NCBI RefSeq assembly: GCF_026151205.1
Contig: NC_087079.1
Span: 10,220,635-10,284,634 of the forward strand
From: Bolinopsis microptera
Lineage: Eukaryota; Ctenophora; Tentaculata; Lobata; Bolinopsidae
DNA length: 64,000 nucleotides
Direction: 5' to 3'
In this document: in pieces, positions 40,966 to 60,740 of the stretch
How the letters are laid out: every line of letters starts with the position of its first letter
How positions within the stretch are numbered: position 1 is the first letter of the stretch
Notes under the pieces: generated by a model
The model's input: the letters and a program-made list of their open reading frames with translations, nothing else
Told to the model about the DNA's origin: nothing
The model's database searches: none
Position numbers and translations under genes: made by a program

Positions 40966-41610
40966 AACATCACAATAATGCGACTCCTCAGTAATAATAC
41001 GTTTTTATTGTCGTAGATTCCATTTTTTGGGTTACTTTCCGTATGCCATCTATAATATGAATTGCTGGATAATACCCACATCTGTGAATTACTAAAATTT
41101 TGTTTTACTATTACACACGGAATTTTCCTGATCCAGCCTTTTTAAACTTAGGTTATGTGACACAGCATTACCTAAGTGACGTGACCTTTGTTCTGCTGAT
41201 AGTTTTCCTTTGGGTCTATGGCTTCTTTTAAACGGTTGATTGTCTTTTCAAGACAAAAAGCCCTGATTAGACCTTCTGGTTTTCCTTCAACTTCGTTCTA
41301 TTTTTTGTGCTTTTGCGGCAAGGATTCAAGAGCGTTTCAAATCCCTTTGTGATTATGTGCAATTGGTCAAAATTTGTCAACTTGTTCACGAATACCACTT
41401 ATTGACTTGGGAGGTTGAGTCATACTACCAAGCTTAGCCCAATCTCGGTATTTTTCCTTTTCTCTTCTGCTAACGCCACGCCCCCGGCTTAGGTATCGTA
41501 TATCTTGACCACATAGATGGTAAATTAGCATAGTAATTTATTCAATACCTGTATTATTATATTATAATCAAGCTTAGGATGGAGTGTTTAAATTATCTGG
41601 GAACTGTTAG
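40966..41610. repeat. Repeat shared with 48.8-50.3 kb
   Basis: Direct-orientation match to 48840-49003 plus 49838-50300. The minus strand includes degenerate coding wording (VSRREKEKYRDWAKLGSMTQ, PPKSISGI, LEKTINRLKEAIDPKENYQQ) with stops, so it derives from an old protein-coding element. The 48.8-kb copy is interrupted by a TIR element. Confidence 0.75.
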
Positions 41611-41624
41611 GATTTAACGAGAAA

Positions 41625-41735
41625 CTATTCAGGTGCCAACAGGCTGCGATAGTTATTCATTTATTCTACTTTCCTTTAAAAGTTAGTTTATAAACTACTT
41701 CTGTTCAAAATCACATGCTACCCTTACAGTGTTGA
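41625..41735. repeat. Fragment of module M2
   Basis: Matches 33011-33150 with internal deletions. Confidence 0.7.
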
Positions 41736-41820
41736 TCTGTAGAATCCTGAAGGCAAATAGTGTGCCCAGAACTGAGAACACATCATCAACTTTGCTGAAA
41801 GATAGATTAGTGGACTATTT

Positions 41821-42005
41821 AATATAAGATATGCAATCATAGTTAGCAAGGATTCGAGTGATCATTTGGTCCATTCCTCCCGAAGTAAGAAATAACATTA
41901 AATGTTTTGCATTCATTGAGCTTATATCATCTTTCTGAATCAATAATTCTTCTCGTACTATCTTCCCTTTTTCTTCTGCCAATGCCCGTCTAAAGGATCG
42001 TTTAT
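41821..42005 (-). CDS. Short exon, RSFRRALAEEK type, unrecognised
   Basis: Open on the minus strand: RSFRRALAEEKGKIVREELL, IQKDDISSMNAKHLMLFLTS, GGMDQMITRILANYDCISYI, K, stop. Strongly codon-like and helical. The start ACGATCC-type sequence recurs at 42190 and, in weaker form, near 41480 and 50310, so these are members of an exon array. Confidence 0.4.
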
Positions 42006-42054
42006 TACCATTATTGATAATTATTTGTTCAATAACTGATTTATTATATTATTT

Positions 42055-42190
42055 AAGTTAACAAACCAATGAGTCTAGCGTCACAGTCTGGCGAAAACCA
42101 GATCACGTTGAACATCATTATATTGATCTTGTGTTTAGTTGTCTTTTTCCTTTTGTCTTCTTCTAACAACCGGCTAAAGGATCGTTTATT
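42055..42190 (-). CDS. Short exon, RSFSRLLEEDK type, paralogous to the previous
   Basis: Reads RSFSRLLEEDKRKKTTKHKI, NIMMFNVIWFSPDCDARLIG, LLT, stop. Shares the RSF.R.L.E.K start with 41821-42005 and then diverges completely, as though one 5' part had been joined to different 3' parts. Confidence 0.35.
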
Positions 42191-42898
42191 TAAATAATAA
42201 TTTATCCAATAACTGTATTATTAAAGTAAAACCAAAGCTTAAGTTGAAGTATTTAAATTATCTGAGGGACTGTTTTGACCTTCTGCTCTCGACAGCTGAT
42301 CCAATTGCCTGTATTATATTGATGTATAATTCTTCAAAAAGCCTAGACTTTAAAGTTCTCGAAGCTGCAGTAGAAGCTATAATCGTGAACAAAGGAATTT
42401 TACAATTAACACGCCCCACTTATATAACAACTTAGGCCAAGTTACGGAATCATGTTATATTATTTCATAATTCATTATTATGTTATATAATCATAAATCA
42501 TAATATAAAACAAAAATCATTCTTAAATTATATTATAAGCGTCAAAAACTGAGTGTGTATAAAATAAAAAGTAACACACCCTATTTAAGTACTTAGCTAC
42601 ATATGCCAAGTTACAGGATTATAATTATGTTATAAGCGTATTAATAAAACAGTTTATTAAACAAAATAAGCGTTAATGACTGAGTTTGTATAAATTAAAA
42701 TCAACTGGGCTACGTTAAATCAAAAACTGAGTTTGTATAAATTGAAATCAACTGGGCTAGGTACTTTAAATACATCGTTTACAATTTATAGAAATTTAAA
42801 AAAGTGCACGGCTACTTCACAGTAGACGATTGACATTTTAAAACGAAATTAAAAACAACAAAACAATCATAAAATTATAAATCAATCCTACCAAGCTA
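42191..42898. other. AT-rich sequence with local repeats
   Basis: GCGTCAAAAACTGAGTGTGT / AAAAACTGAGTTTGTATAAA-type segments recur at about 42540, 42670 and 42720. A plus-strand 63-codon frame at 42244-42435 has no known motif and is not called. Confidence 0.4.
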
Positions 42899-43008
42899 TT
42901 AGCCGAAGTCGATGTCAAATTCAGGGAATTCTAGGTCTTCTTCATCATCATTTCCCACACGTCCAGTTGGACTACTGATTCCATCATCATTTCCCACACG
43001 TCCAGTTC
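42899..43008 (-). CDS. Acidic C-terminal tail exon (second DIDF-type tail)
   Basis: The minus strand contains TGRVGNDDGISSPTGRVGND and DEEDLEFPEFDIDFG before TAA, with TGRVGNDD repeated in tandem (26-base direct repeat at 42944-42969 and 42983-43008). The acidic end with aromatic residues resembles the DLNAFLDIDF end of the OB-fold gene at 37475. The rest of the protein is not visible; upstream is an Ala-coding GC-rich stretch. Confidence 0.35.
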
Positions 43009-44015
43009 AGACGTGGGCGCTGCCGAAAATGCTGCAGCGGCGGCGTGAGGCCGTATTTCACGCGGCGGCGTATCGGCGGCTGGAACCAATTTTTTGGCAA
43101 CATAGTCATTGTACCACTGACTGACATCTTATAAGCTAATGTACACTTTGTATGCTAAGGTTCATTTTAAAATTGTATGACGATTTGAAAGAGCAACTAT
43201 TTATACTCTGTTCAGCAACAAGCAGATATTTGGCTACGATAACGGCACAACTGATGTTGTAACACCCGAATGTCAAGACTTAGAGGCTGGCCAAATTAAA
43301 TTATCCGTTGCGTAATTCGATGTACGTGATTAAATTACAGCGCGCAAAATAAAATGCTGTCGCAATAGTGGTTTTAATGGTTTTGGGGGGGGTCCAACTA
43401 CAAAAAATACGAATACGAATTTCAAATTTTAGGGGTGCGTTCGTATTTTTTCGTATTTTTTCGTATTTTTTACCAACATTTTTTTACTCTAGAAATAAAG
43501 AAATATCCCAGAGAAATGGATCTATAAATCCATTGGTTTTCTCCGTTGTATCTTTGTATATTACACTGTATGACATCAGAGAAGATAAATAAGACGCAGC
43601 AAAACTGGTGAACAAATGAAAATACAATACTACGATTACCTACATAATTAATAATTGGAGTTTAGCTGCTTGTCAATCTCAAGTAAGCGTATTTATGTCA
43701 AAATCACTGGGATATTATCACAATTCAGATATTATGATGTATTAATTGTGATTTATAAAGGTCTTTGAATGCTACATCACAGAATATTATTGCCAAATAC
43801 GCATTACGCATACTTTTAAAGTCTGTTAAGTTGGGTTCCTAAAACGAAATTTAATCAGCTTCGGCTGAACCCATTATATATTATAACATATAGACTATAT
43901 ATGGCACATTCATATTAATATTCTATCAGATCTTTCCTTAGATAAACTTATTACACAAAGTAGTCATGGTTATAGTAACAGCTTAAATTCCTTAGGATTT
44001 AAATAGAGAAAAACT

Positions 44016-45000
44016 TCAAATTCTCTTAGTGATCTTCAAAACTTCTTTTGATAGATAAATCTTACAATCTACATCAGACTTCACCCAAACATGATAGTTC
44101 TGATGGGTAGAACAAAAGGAGTTAGTGGGTACACGGCAGACAGACGACCTGTCAGCCTTGCTGAATATATGCGATGTTGACATGAACAGAGCCTGCCCGC
44201 GGAACTTGACAGCTTGCTTGAATTTTTTCTTGTCGAACCAGCCCTTGATACCAACAGATACACGTTTACAGTCTTTTCCAAGCGATTCACATGGCCGAGA
44301 AAGTGACACCCTGGCGATACTGTAGCCTTTGATTCTCCTTTGGCGTGTATGACCTGCCATTGATGACCGACCGTCGTTCATGAACTTCTCAGCAGCAGTA
44401 TCAACATGGTACCAACGGCCGTCGGTTGTGAGAACTCCAGTTGACTGGTTATAAATCTCCATTTCATCATCATCATCATTGGGGGCCTCAAGCTCAGCCT
44501 CTTCCCTGTCTTCATCATCAACTAGAGTGTAACAGTCGGGTTCAGTAGGTATATCGAGTTCGCACCCGGACAGCTTTGTGTGAGCACGAATCATATCCTT
44601 CCCCATGTCGATGCCTTCCCTGAGTGCTTTCCTAAGTTTCTTGAGGCTGGTGTCTCTGCCCTTGTACACCCGTGTTTGGTTGGGATTGGGAATCGGTGGT
44701 CTTCCCCCGAGTGTGTGCAACGTCATTCGCCACAAGATGGCTGCCTTTCGCATCAAGCTCAAGGCACCGATTTTTCCTTGCTCTGGCGTCCTTTGTGGAA
44801 GCCAGTGCGAAGGAAAGCAAACAATTGTTCGCAAGAGTCGGAAACAAAATGCCAGGGAGCAATATCACAGTCCTTGTACTTAGTTGCACATTGGACTAGA
44901 TAATGAACCATCCTTTCAAGGCCAGTTATAAGGTCCTGGAACGTTGGAGCCGTGATAAAGTGTTTACCTTTAGCCTTTCGCTTTTCGCAAACATGATCCC
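44016..45000 (-). pseudogene. Transposon-encoded protein, frameshifted
   Basis: First frame: KGKHFITAPTFQDLITGLER, MVHYLVQC, FVSDSCEQLFAFLRTGFHKG, stop near 44756. Second frame from about 44834: LSLMRKAAILWRMTLHTLGG, DTSLKKLRKALREGIDMGKD, TLVDDEDREEAELEAPNDDD, TTDGRWYHVDTAAEKFMNDG, KGYSIARVS, to the stop at 44016. The SD-x-CEQLF-x-F-x-R block and the later GRW.H..TA...L wording recall C-terminal regions of large invertebrate transposon proteins. The superfamily is not identified. The N-terminal part would lie beyond 45000, where the minisatellite now is. Confidence 0.6.
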
Positions 45001-45002
45001 CT

Positions 45003-46362
45003 GAAGTGGAGGAGGAGGAAAAAGAAGAGGAGGAGGACTGAGGAAGACTGAGGAGGAAGGGGAGGAGGAGGAGAAGGAGGTGAAGGAGGAGGAGGAGGAC
45101 TGAGAAGGAAGACGACCATGAGGAGGACGACCATGAGGAGGACTGAGGACGAGGACTGAGGAGGGGAGGAGAACTGGGGGGATGACTGAGGAGGAGAAGG
45201 ACTGAAGAGGACTGAGGAGGAGGAGGAGGAATAAAAAGATGAGGACTAAGGACGAAGAGGACTGATGACTGAAGACGAGAGCGAGGACGACTGATAAGAA
45301 GGGGAAGGAGGAGGAGGAGGAGGACTGGGGAAGAACTGATGAGGAGGAGGTCTAAAGACGAGGAGGACTGAGGACGAGGAGGACTGAGAAGGAAGACGAG
45401 GACGAGGAGGACGACTATGAGGAGGACTGAGGACGAGGACTGAGGAGGGGAGGAGAACTGGGGGGATGACTGAGGAGGAGAAGTACTGAGGACAACTGAG
45501 GAGGAGGAGGAGGAGTAAAAGGATGAGGACTGAGGACGAGGAGGACTGAGGACGAGAGCGAGGACGAGGAGGAGGCCGACTGATAAGAAGGAGAAGGAGG
45601 AGGATGAGGAGGACTGGGGAAGGACTGATGAGGAGGAGGTCTGGGGGAGGACTGAGGAGGAGGAGGAGGAGGAGGATGAGGAGGATGATGACTGAGGAGG
45701 ATGACTGAGGAGGAGGAGGATGACTGATAAAGAGGAGGTCTGGGGGAGGACTGAGGAGGAGGAGTTCAGGAGTAGGAGGAGGAGGAGGACTGAGGAGGAT
45801 AAGGAGGAGGGGGAGGAGACTTAGGAGGAGGAGGAGGAATACTTAAGAGGAGGAGAAGGAATAATAAAGAGGAGGAGAAGGAGGACTGATGAGAAGGAGG
45901 AGGAGGACTCAGGAGGAGGACTCAGAGGACTCAGGAGGAAGAAGACTGAGGAGGAGAAGGACTGAGGAAGGAGGACTGAGGAGGAGGAGGACTGGGGGAG
46001 GACTGAGGAGGAGGATGAGGACTGGGGAGGAGGAGGTTGAGGAGGAGGACGACTCAGGAGGAGGAGGAATACTTAAGAGGAGGAGAAGGAGGACTGATGA
46101 GAAGGAGTTCAGGAGTAGGAGGAGGAGGAGGACTGAGGAGGAGAAGGAGGAGGGGGAGGAGACTTAGGAGGAGGAGGAGGAATACTTAAGAGGAGGAGAA
46201 GGAATAATAAAGAGGAGGAGAAGGAGGACTGATGAGAAGGAGGAGGAGGACTCAGGAGGAGGACTCAGAGGACTCAGGAGGAAGAAGACTTAGGAGGAGA
46301 AGAAGGAGGAGGAGGAAGACTCAGGAGGAAGAAGACTTAGGACGAGGAGGAGGAGGAGGACT
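45003..46362. repeat. GAGGA/GACTGA purine minisatellite, 1.36 kb
   Basis: The plus strand is almost pure purine with regular ACTGAGGAGG wording. Higher-order copies are visible: about 45120-45190 again at 45415-45490, and 45770-45960 again at 46105-46300. Open frames here encode only Arg/Glu/Gly repeats. Confidence 0.95.
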
Positions 46363-46835
46363 CAAGCCAATGATAAGCATGTGTCACGATACAAATGTAC
46401 TTTACTATACATTTAAGGTGCAGTGTACTATAGTGATATTATGGTATGTTTAAAGACCGGACCACAAAATATAACCCGGCACCTAGTGTTGTACTAATAC
46501 ATAATAACAAGTAACAGGGATAAAATCAATGAGCAGAAACAATCGATTTCACAAGAGGCGAAAGCACTCGGGTCTGGGAGTACATGATAACTCCAACTAG
46601 TAGTGAGCATACTAGCCCCTGCAGTGGAAAAACACATAAAACATACTAATGAAATGTCCAATTGATTCGTTTTCTCGTCACAATATAATATAGCATACGT
46701 ATTATGTAGGGGTTCTGGTTGAATTATATCACTTCTGAGAGGTTTTAGAGATCGATTCTGTAAATTTCTCAATTTTCCGATTTTTCCTATTTCGATTTTG
46801 GCCTCATCAACCCTCATATCGGAAATCGGGTTGTA

Positions 46836-46855
46836 CCCCCCCCCCCCCCCCCCCC
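46836..46855. repeat. C20 homopolymer
   Basis: Twenty consecutive C inside the TIR element, the same length as the G20 run at 39188-39207. Confidence 0.9.
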
Positions 46856-47640
46856 AGTTAAATGGACCAATTTCCAATAAAACATAAAATGGATCAGAAT
46901 ATATCCCAAATTTTAATTTAAAAAACGATAAAAAGGGAGCGACTTTCAAAATTTTGTGTGAGTTCATCGTTTTTGTTGTTGCACCCCCAGGTTTTATGTA
47001 TGATACATGATGGTTTACATATTATTTTAATGTTTCTTCACTGCTAAGTTGAGCTTAGATCTGATTAATTACGAAGATGTGTGATCTTCTATTTATCAAA
47101 ATGACGATTTGTAAAAAATACGAAAAAATACGAATACGAATTTGAAATTTTAGGGGTGCGTTCGTATTTTTTGTAGTTGGACCCCCCCCCCCCCTGGTTT
47201 TAAAGGAAATAAACGATGACAAATTTTAAACTGTCAAGTGCACTTGTACCTTTCCAGCCAGACGTCTTACGGCTATCGTGCAATCGCAGACCTGCCACTC
47301 GAAGAGACCACACTTACCTAACCAAGCTAAGAGTAAGAATATTGTTAGACACATCGGACCAAGGTTACTGCACTGATTAGTTAGTCAGCACTAAGCAGAG
47401 TTTTGAAGCATGCACAAGTTCAAATTTCAATTGATAGCGTTCAGTGGAACTAAGACAAGACAAGAGAAACTCTGAAATAGCCATCTCCAGAGGAGTAACG
47501 AAATAGTGGAGTACAACTACAGAGGGGTTACAATTGAGTAACGAAATACAATATTGACGAATTGGGGATGATAACTAACTTGTCATAAACCTCATTTACT
47601 TTTAGAAGATGAATGGTCGATTAGTTAGAACTCAAAGTTA

Positions 47641-48812
47641 GAATTTCACACAATCCTTAAAATACTTAAACTTACAATTTGTGAATATCAGATTTCGAAA
47701 ATTGTTCGCAGACAGGCGGGACCTTTTGGCTGTAATTATCAGTCCACCCTCGGACCAAACTCTTTCAATTGGGGCGGCTGTTGCGGGAACACAAAATAAC
47801 GCCCTAGCCAACTTGGCTAATACAGGATATATTTTTTGGTTATCCCTCCAAAAGTCTAACGCATCGAACGTGGCTAACTTCTGATCACTGAGTCTAATGC
47901 TAAGATAGTTAACAAGTTCATGATCAAGTGCACCGTTAGTAGCAGGGCGTTTGGCGCCCACTTCTTTTAAAAGTTCTAGGCGTCTCTTTTGGCCGGCGCG
48001 GTGTTAAGTGACGATTCTGCTGTAACCTCAGGAGTCGACAGGGTCTCTACTTCAAGACGTACTTCTGGCGGTGGCGAGGAAGAACGAGCGTCAACGTCAA
48101 TATTCACCATCGCTGCGTATTCACGTAGCAGACTCTCAGACGCTGACGGAGGAGCTTGACCGCGATACTACTGAAATTTCGTTACTGTGAAAAATTTGAT
48201 GTAGTCGATAGTCGAGGGAAAAATTAAACTGTATACTGCACAGTGGAGCAATATCTTAATCTACGAGTCGCACATCTGATAATTTAAACCAACATTGTAA
48301 TTTAACTTTTTCTTCGCACTAACTGTCGTCTCAGTTCTCATGGCCATAATTACCCAGATTAACAATCTCACAGGATTTAAAACATTTTTCAATGTACATA
48401 CATGTTATAATGGTTCAGAAATTATCTACTTGCTTAGTCGGATTCCGTTATCACTTATAACTTTATAAAAAAAGAATCATTTTCAGACTAAAATAAGAAA
48501 GATAGTCAATTATGAATTAGGTATACGTACCTTTTTCAAATAATCTTCCAGGGATCGTAAATCTTTGAGAGAAGGATCTAGGATTGAAGTTATGTAGTGT
48601 ATCAGGAGCGATGGAAGTCGTGTGTCCCATTTACCTCGCATAAGCTTCTTCACCTGTTTCAGGATGGCTGAGTCACCCACTCACCCTCTTTATCCTGTAT
48701 CGCTAGATAAAGTTCTTCACGAACTAGCACTGCTGTAGAAAGCGTAACATAGTTATCTCCCTGCATTTCCATAGTAGACCTTTTGAAGTCATCTAAGAAA
48801 CGGAGATACCGC
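47641..48812 (-). pseudogene. hAT transposase remnant, two exons, two frame breaks
   Basis: Exon about 48812-48534 (YLRFLDDFKRSTMEMQGDNY, VTLSTAVLVREELYLAIQDK, frame break near 48690, then LKQVKKLMRGKWDTRLPSLL, TSILDPSLKDLRSLEDYLKK, donor AAAAAGGTACGT) and exon about 48172-47641 (acceptor GAAATTTCAG, a Ser/Pro/Glu linker, frame break near 48000, then ELVNYLSIRLSDQKLATFDA, LDFWRDNQKIYPVLAKLARA, LFCVPATAAPIERVWSEGGL). The T..LSGD.Y.T, LDP..K and YP.L....A......ER.FS.GG blocks are the C-terminal half of a hAT transposase. It lies outside the TIR element that ends at 47194. Confidence 0.75.
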
Positions 48813-49001
48813 ATGCACGGAATTATCAGAAATTTTGAACTCTAAACATCACAGCAATGCGACTCCTAAATAATAATACGTTTTCATTGTCCTAGATTAC
48901 ATCTTTTGGGTTACTTTCCGTATACCATCCATAATAAGAATTGCTGGATAATACCCACATCTGTAACACACGGAATTTTCCTGATCCAGCCTTTTTAAAC
49001 T

Positions 49002-49839
49002 TACCTTACTCGGGATTATTATAACCGGGATAAAGTGGTGGGTTTTGGAAGATTCCGCCATATTTTTCCCGGTCAAAAATTTTACCAGTCATAAAATAAC
49101 CCGCCGACTCAGATTATGGGGTTCCAAGGGGGTGGTGATCATCATATTTTACCTGAAGTCTCATATGTGCTAGAGAAGACTTTTGAAGCAGTGGATGGAG
49201 GGCTGTAACTTTATTGGCGGTTGCTACCATAATTTCGTTATAAAAATCACAATTTGGTTATAGAAATCAGATTTCAGGGTGGACCGTGATTCTCATTTTT
49301 CTTGCCCATGAAGTGAGTAAACTGTGCCACTATTTCATGGTCCACGGTGGATTGATTACTGGAGCAGTTGAAGATGCAAAGCCAAGACGTTCCCCAATAC
49401 CAAGCGGTGGGCAGGAAATTAAGCTCCGGCTGACCTTCAGAGCAGTAGCCCCATTAGCGGACAAAATGAAAGTCTTGTTAAGACAACAAACCAACTTCGA
49501 ATTTGACGGTCAGCAGCAGGGGGATATCAATAATGATAATGGAGGGGACATTAGCGATAATGAGAATGAGAATACGCTTTAATGAAGATTTGACTTATTA
49601 TTGCTATAGATTTATTTTCCTTTAAATACTAGACGTGTCTTTTTTTCTATTTATGAGTAATATCAGTAACTGTAAATTGAAATAACTTCTTTAACAAGTA
49701 ACAAAAACAGAAATTTCGGTTGAAAATTTGTTGACCTCTGAAATAATTTGGCGGGTTTTGGGAAAGTCCGCCATATTTTTCCCGGTTATTAATTTTCCCA
49801 GTCATAAATTAACCCGCTATAATATTCCCGAGTAAGGTA
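49002..49839. mobile_element. 834-base TIR element with TA target duplication
   Basis: Element 49004-49837 starts CCTTACTCGGGATTATTATA and ends with the inverse of CCTTACTCGGGAATATTATA. TA lies on both sides, and the uninterrupted sequence at 41140 shows a single TA, so the insertion is precise. Near each end is a direct repeat (GGCGGGTTTTGG..., CCGCCATATTTTTCCCGG, CCCAGTCATAAA). TA duplication suggests a Tc1/mariner-like or related superfamily; no transposase is recognised. Confidence 0.85.
49286..49582 (+). CDS. Possible ORF inside the TA-flanked element
   Basis: Reads HEVSKLCHYFMVHGGLITGA, AKPRRSPIPSGGQEIKLRLT, FRAVAPLADKMKVLLRQQTN and an acidic Asn/Asp-rich end. Codon-like, with no recognised domain. 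It could be a remnant of a longer protein. Confidence 0.3.
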   Translation: MILIFLAHEVSKLCHYFMVHGGLITGAVEDAKPRRSPIPSGGQEIKLRLTFRAVAPLADKMKVLLRQQTNFEFDGQQQGDINNDNGGDISDNENENTL

Positions 49840-50335
49840 GGTAATGTGACACAGCATTACCTAAGTGACCTTTGTTCAGCTGATAGTTTTCCTTTGGGTC
49901 TATGGCTTCTTTTAAATGGTTGATTGTCTCTTCAAGACAAAAAACCCTGATTAGACCTTCTGGTTTTCCTTCGACTTCGTTCTATTTTGTTGTGCTTTTG
50001 CGGCAAGGATTCAAGAGCGCTTCAAATCCCTTTGTGATTATGTGCAATTGGTCGAAAATTGTCAACTTGTTCACAAATACCACTTATTGACTTGGGAGGT
50101 AGAGTCATACTACCAAGCTTAGCCCAATCTCGGTATTTTTCCTTTTCTCTTCTGCTAACGCCACGCCCCCGGCTGAAGTATCGTATATCTTAACCATATT
50201 GATGGTAAATTAGCATAGTAATTTATTCAATAACTGTATTATTATACATGTATATTATAATCAAGCTTAGGATGGAGTGTTTAAATTATCTATTATCTTT
50301 TTTCTTCTGCTAATGCCCGGCTAAATGACGTTATT

Positions 50336-60738
<10,403 letters not shown>

Positions 60739-60740
60739 AG

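Larger units (their letters stand above)
43378..47201 (-). mobile_element. TIR transposon with poly-G ends, 3.8 kb
   Basis: Element 43385-47194. The left end is G8 then TCCAACTACAAAAAATACGA; the right end is its inverse followed by C13. TGGTTTT occurs directly outside both ends (43378-43384, 47195-47201), a 7-8-base target duplication as in hAT-like elements. Inside are a frame-broken transposon protein (44016-45000), a purine minisatellite (45003-46362) and a C20 run. The inner part of the left and right ends is in the same, not inverted, orientation (see findings). Confidence 0.75.
48819..50335. repeat. Second copy of the 39.15/41.0-kb repeat, split by a TIR element
   Basis: 48819-48850 matches 39155-39187, 48840-49003 and 49838-50300 match 40966-41610. 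The interruption is the element below. The last part leads into the corrupted region. Confidence 0.75.

Noticed and set aside
32241-43008. A complete Polinton/Maverick or adintovirus-like element
   Set aside because: The finger exon and SSB-like gene hint at a replicative element, but I found no polymerase, integrase, ATPase or capsid motif and no long TIRs.
45889-46453. Arg/Glu-rich protein genes in the purine tract
   Set aside because: Translations simply follow the GAGGA repeat in every frame.
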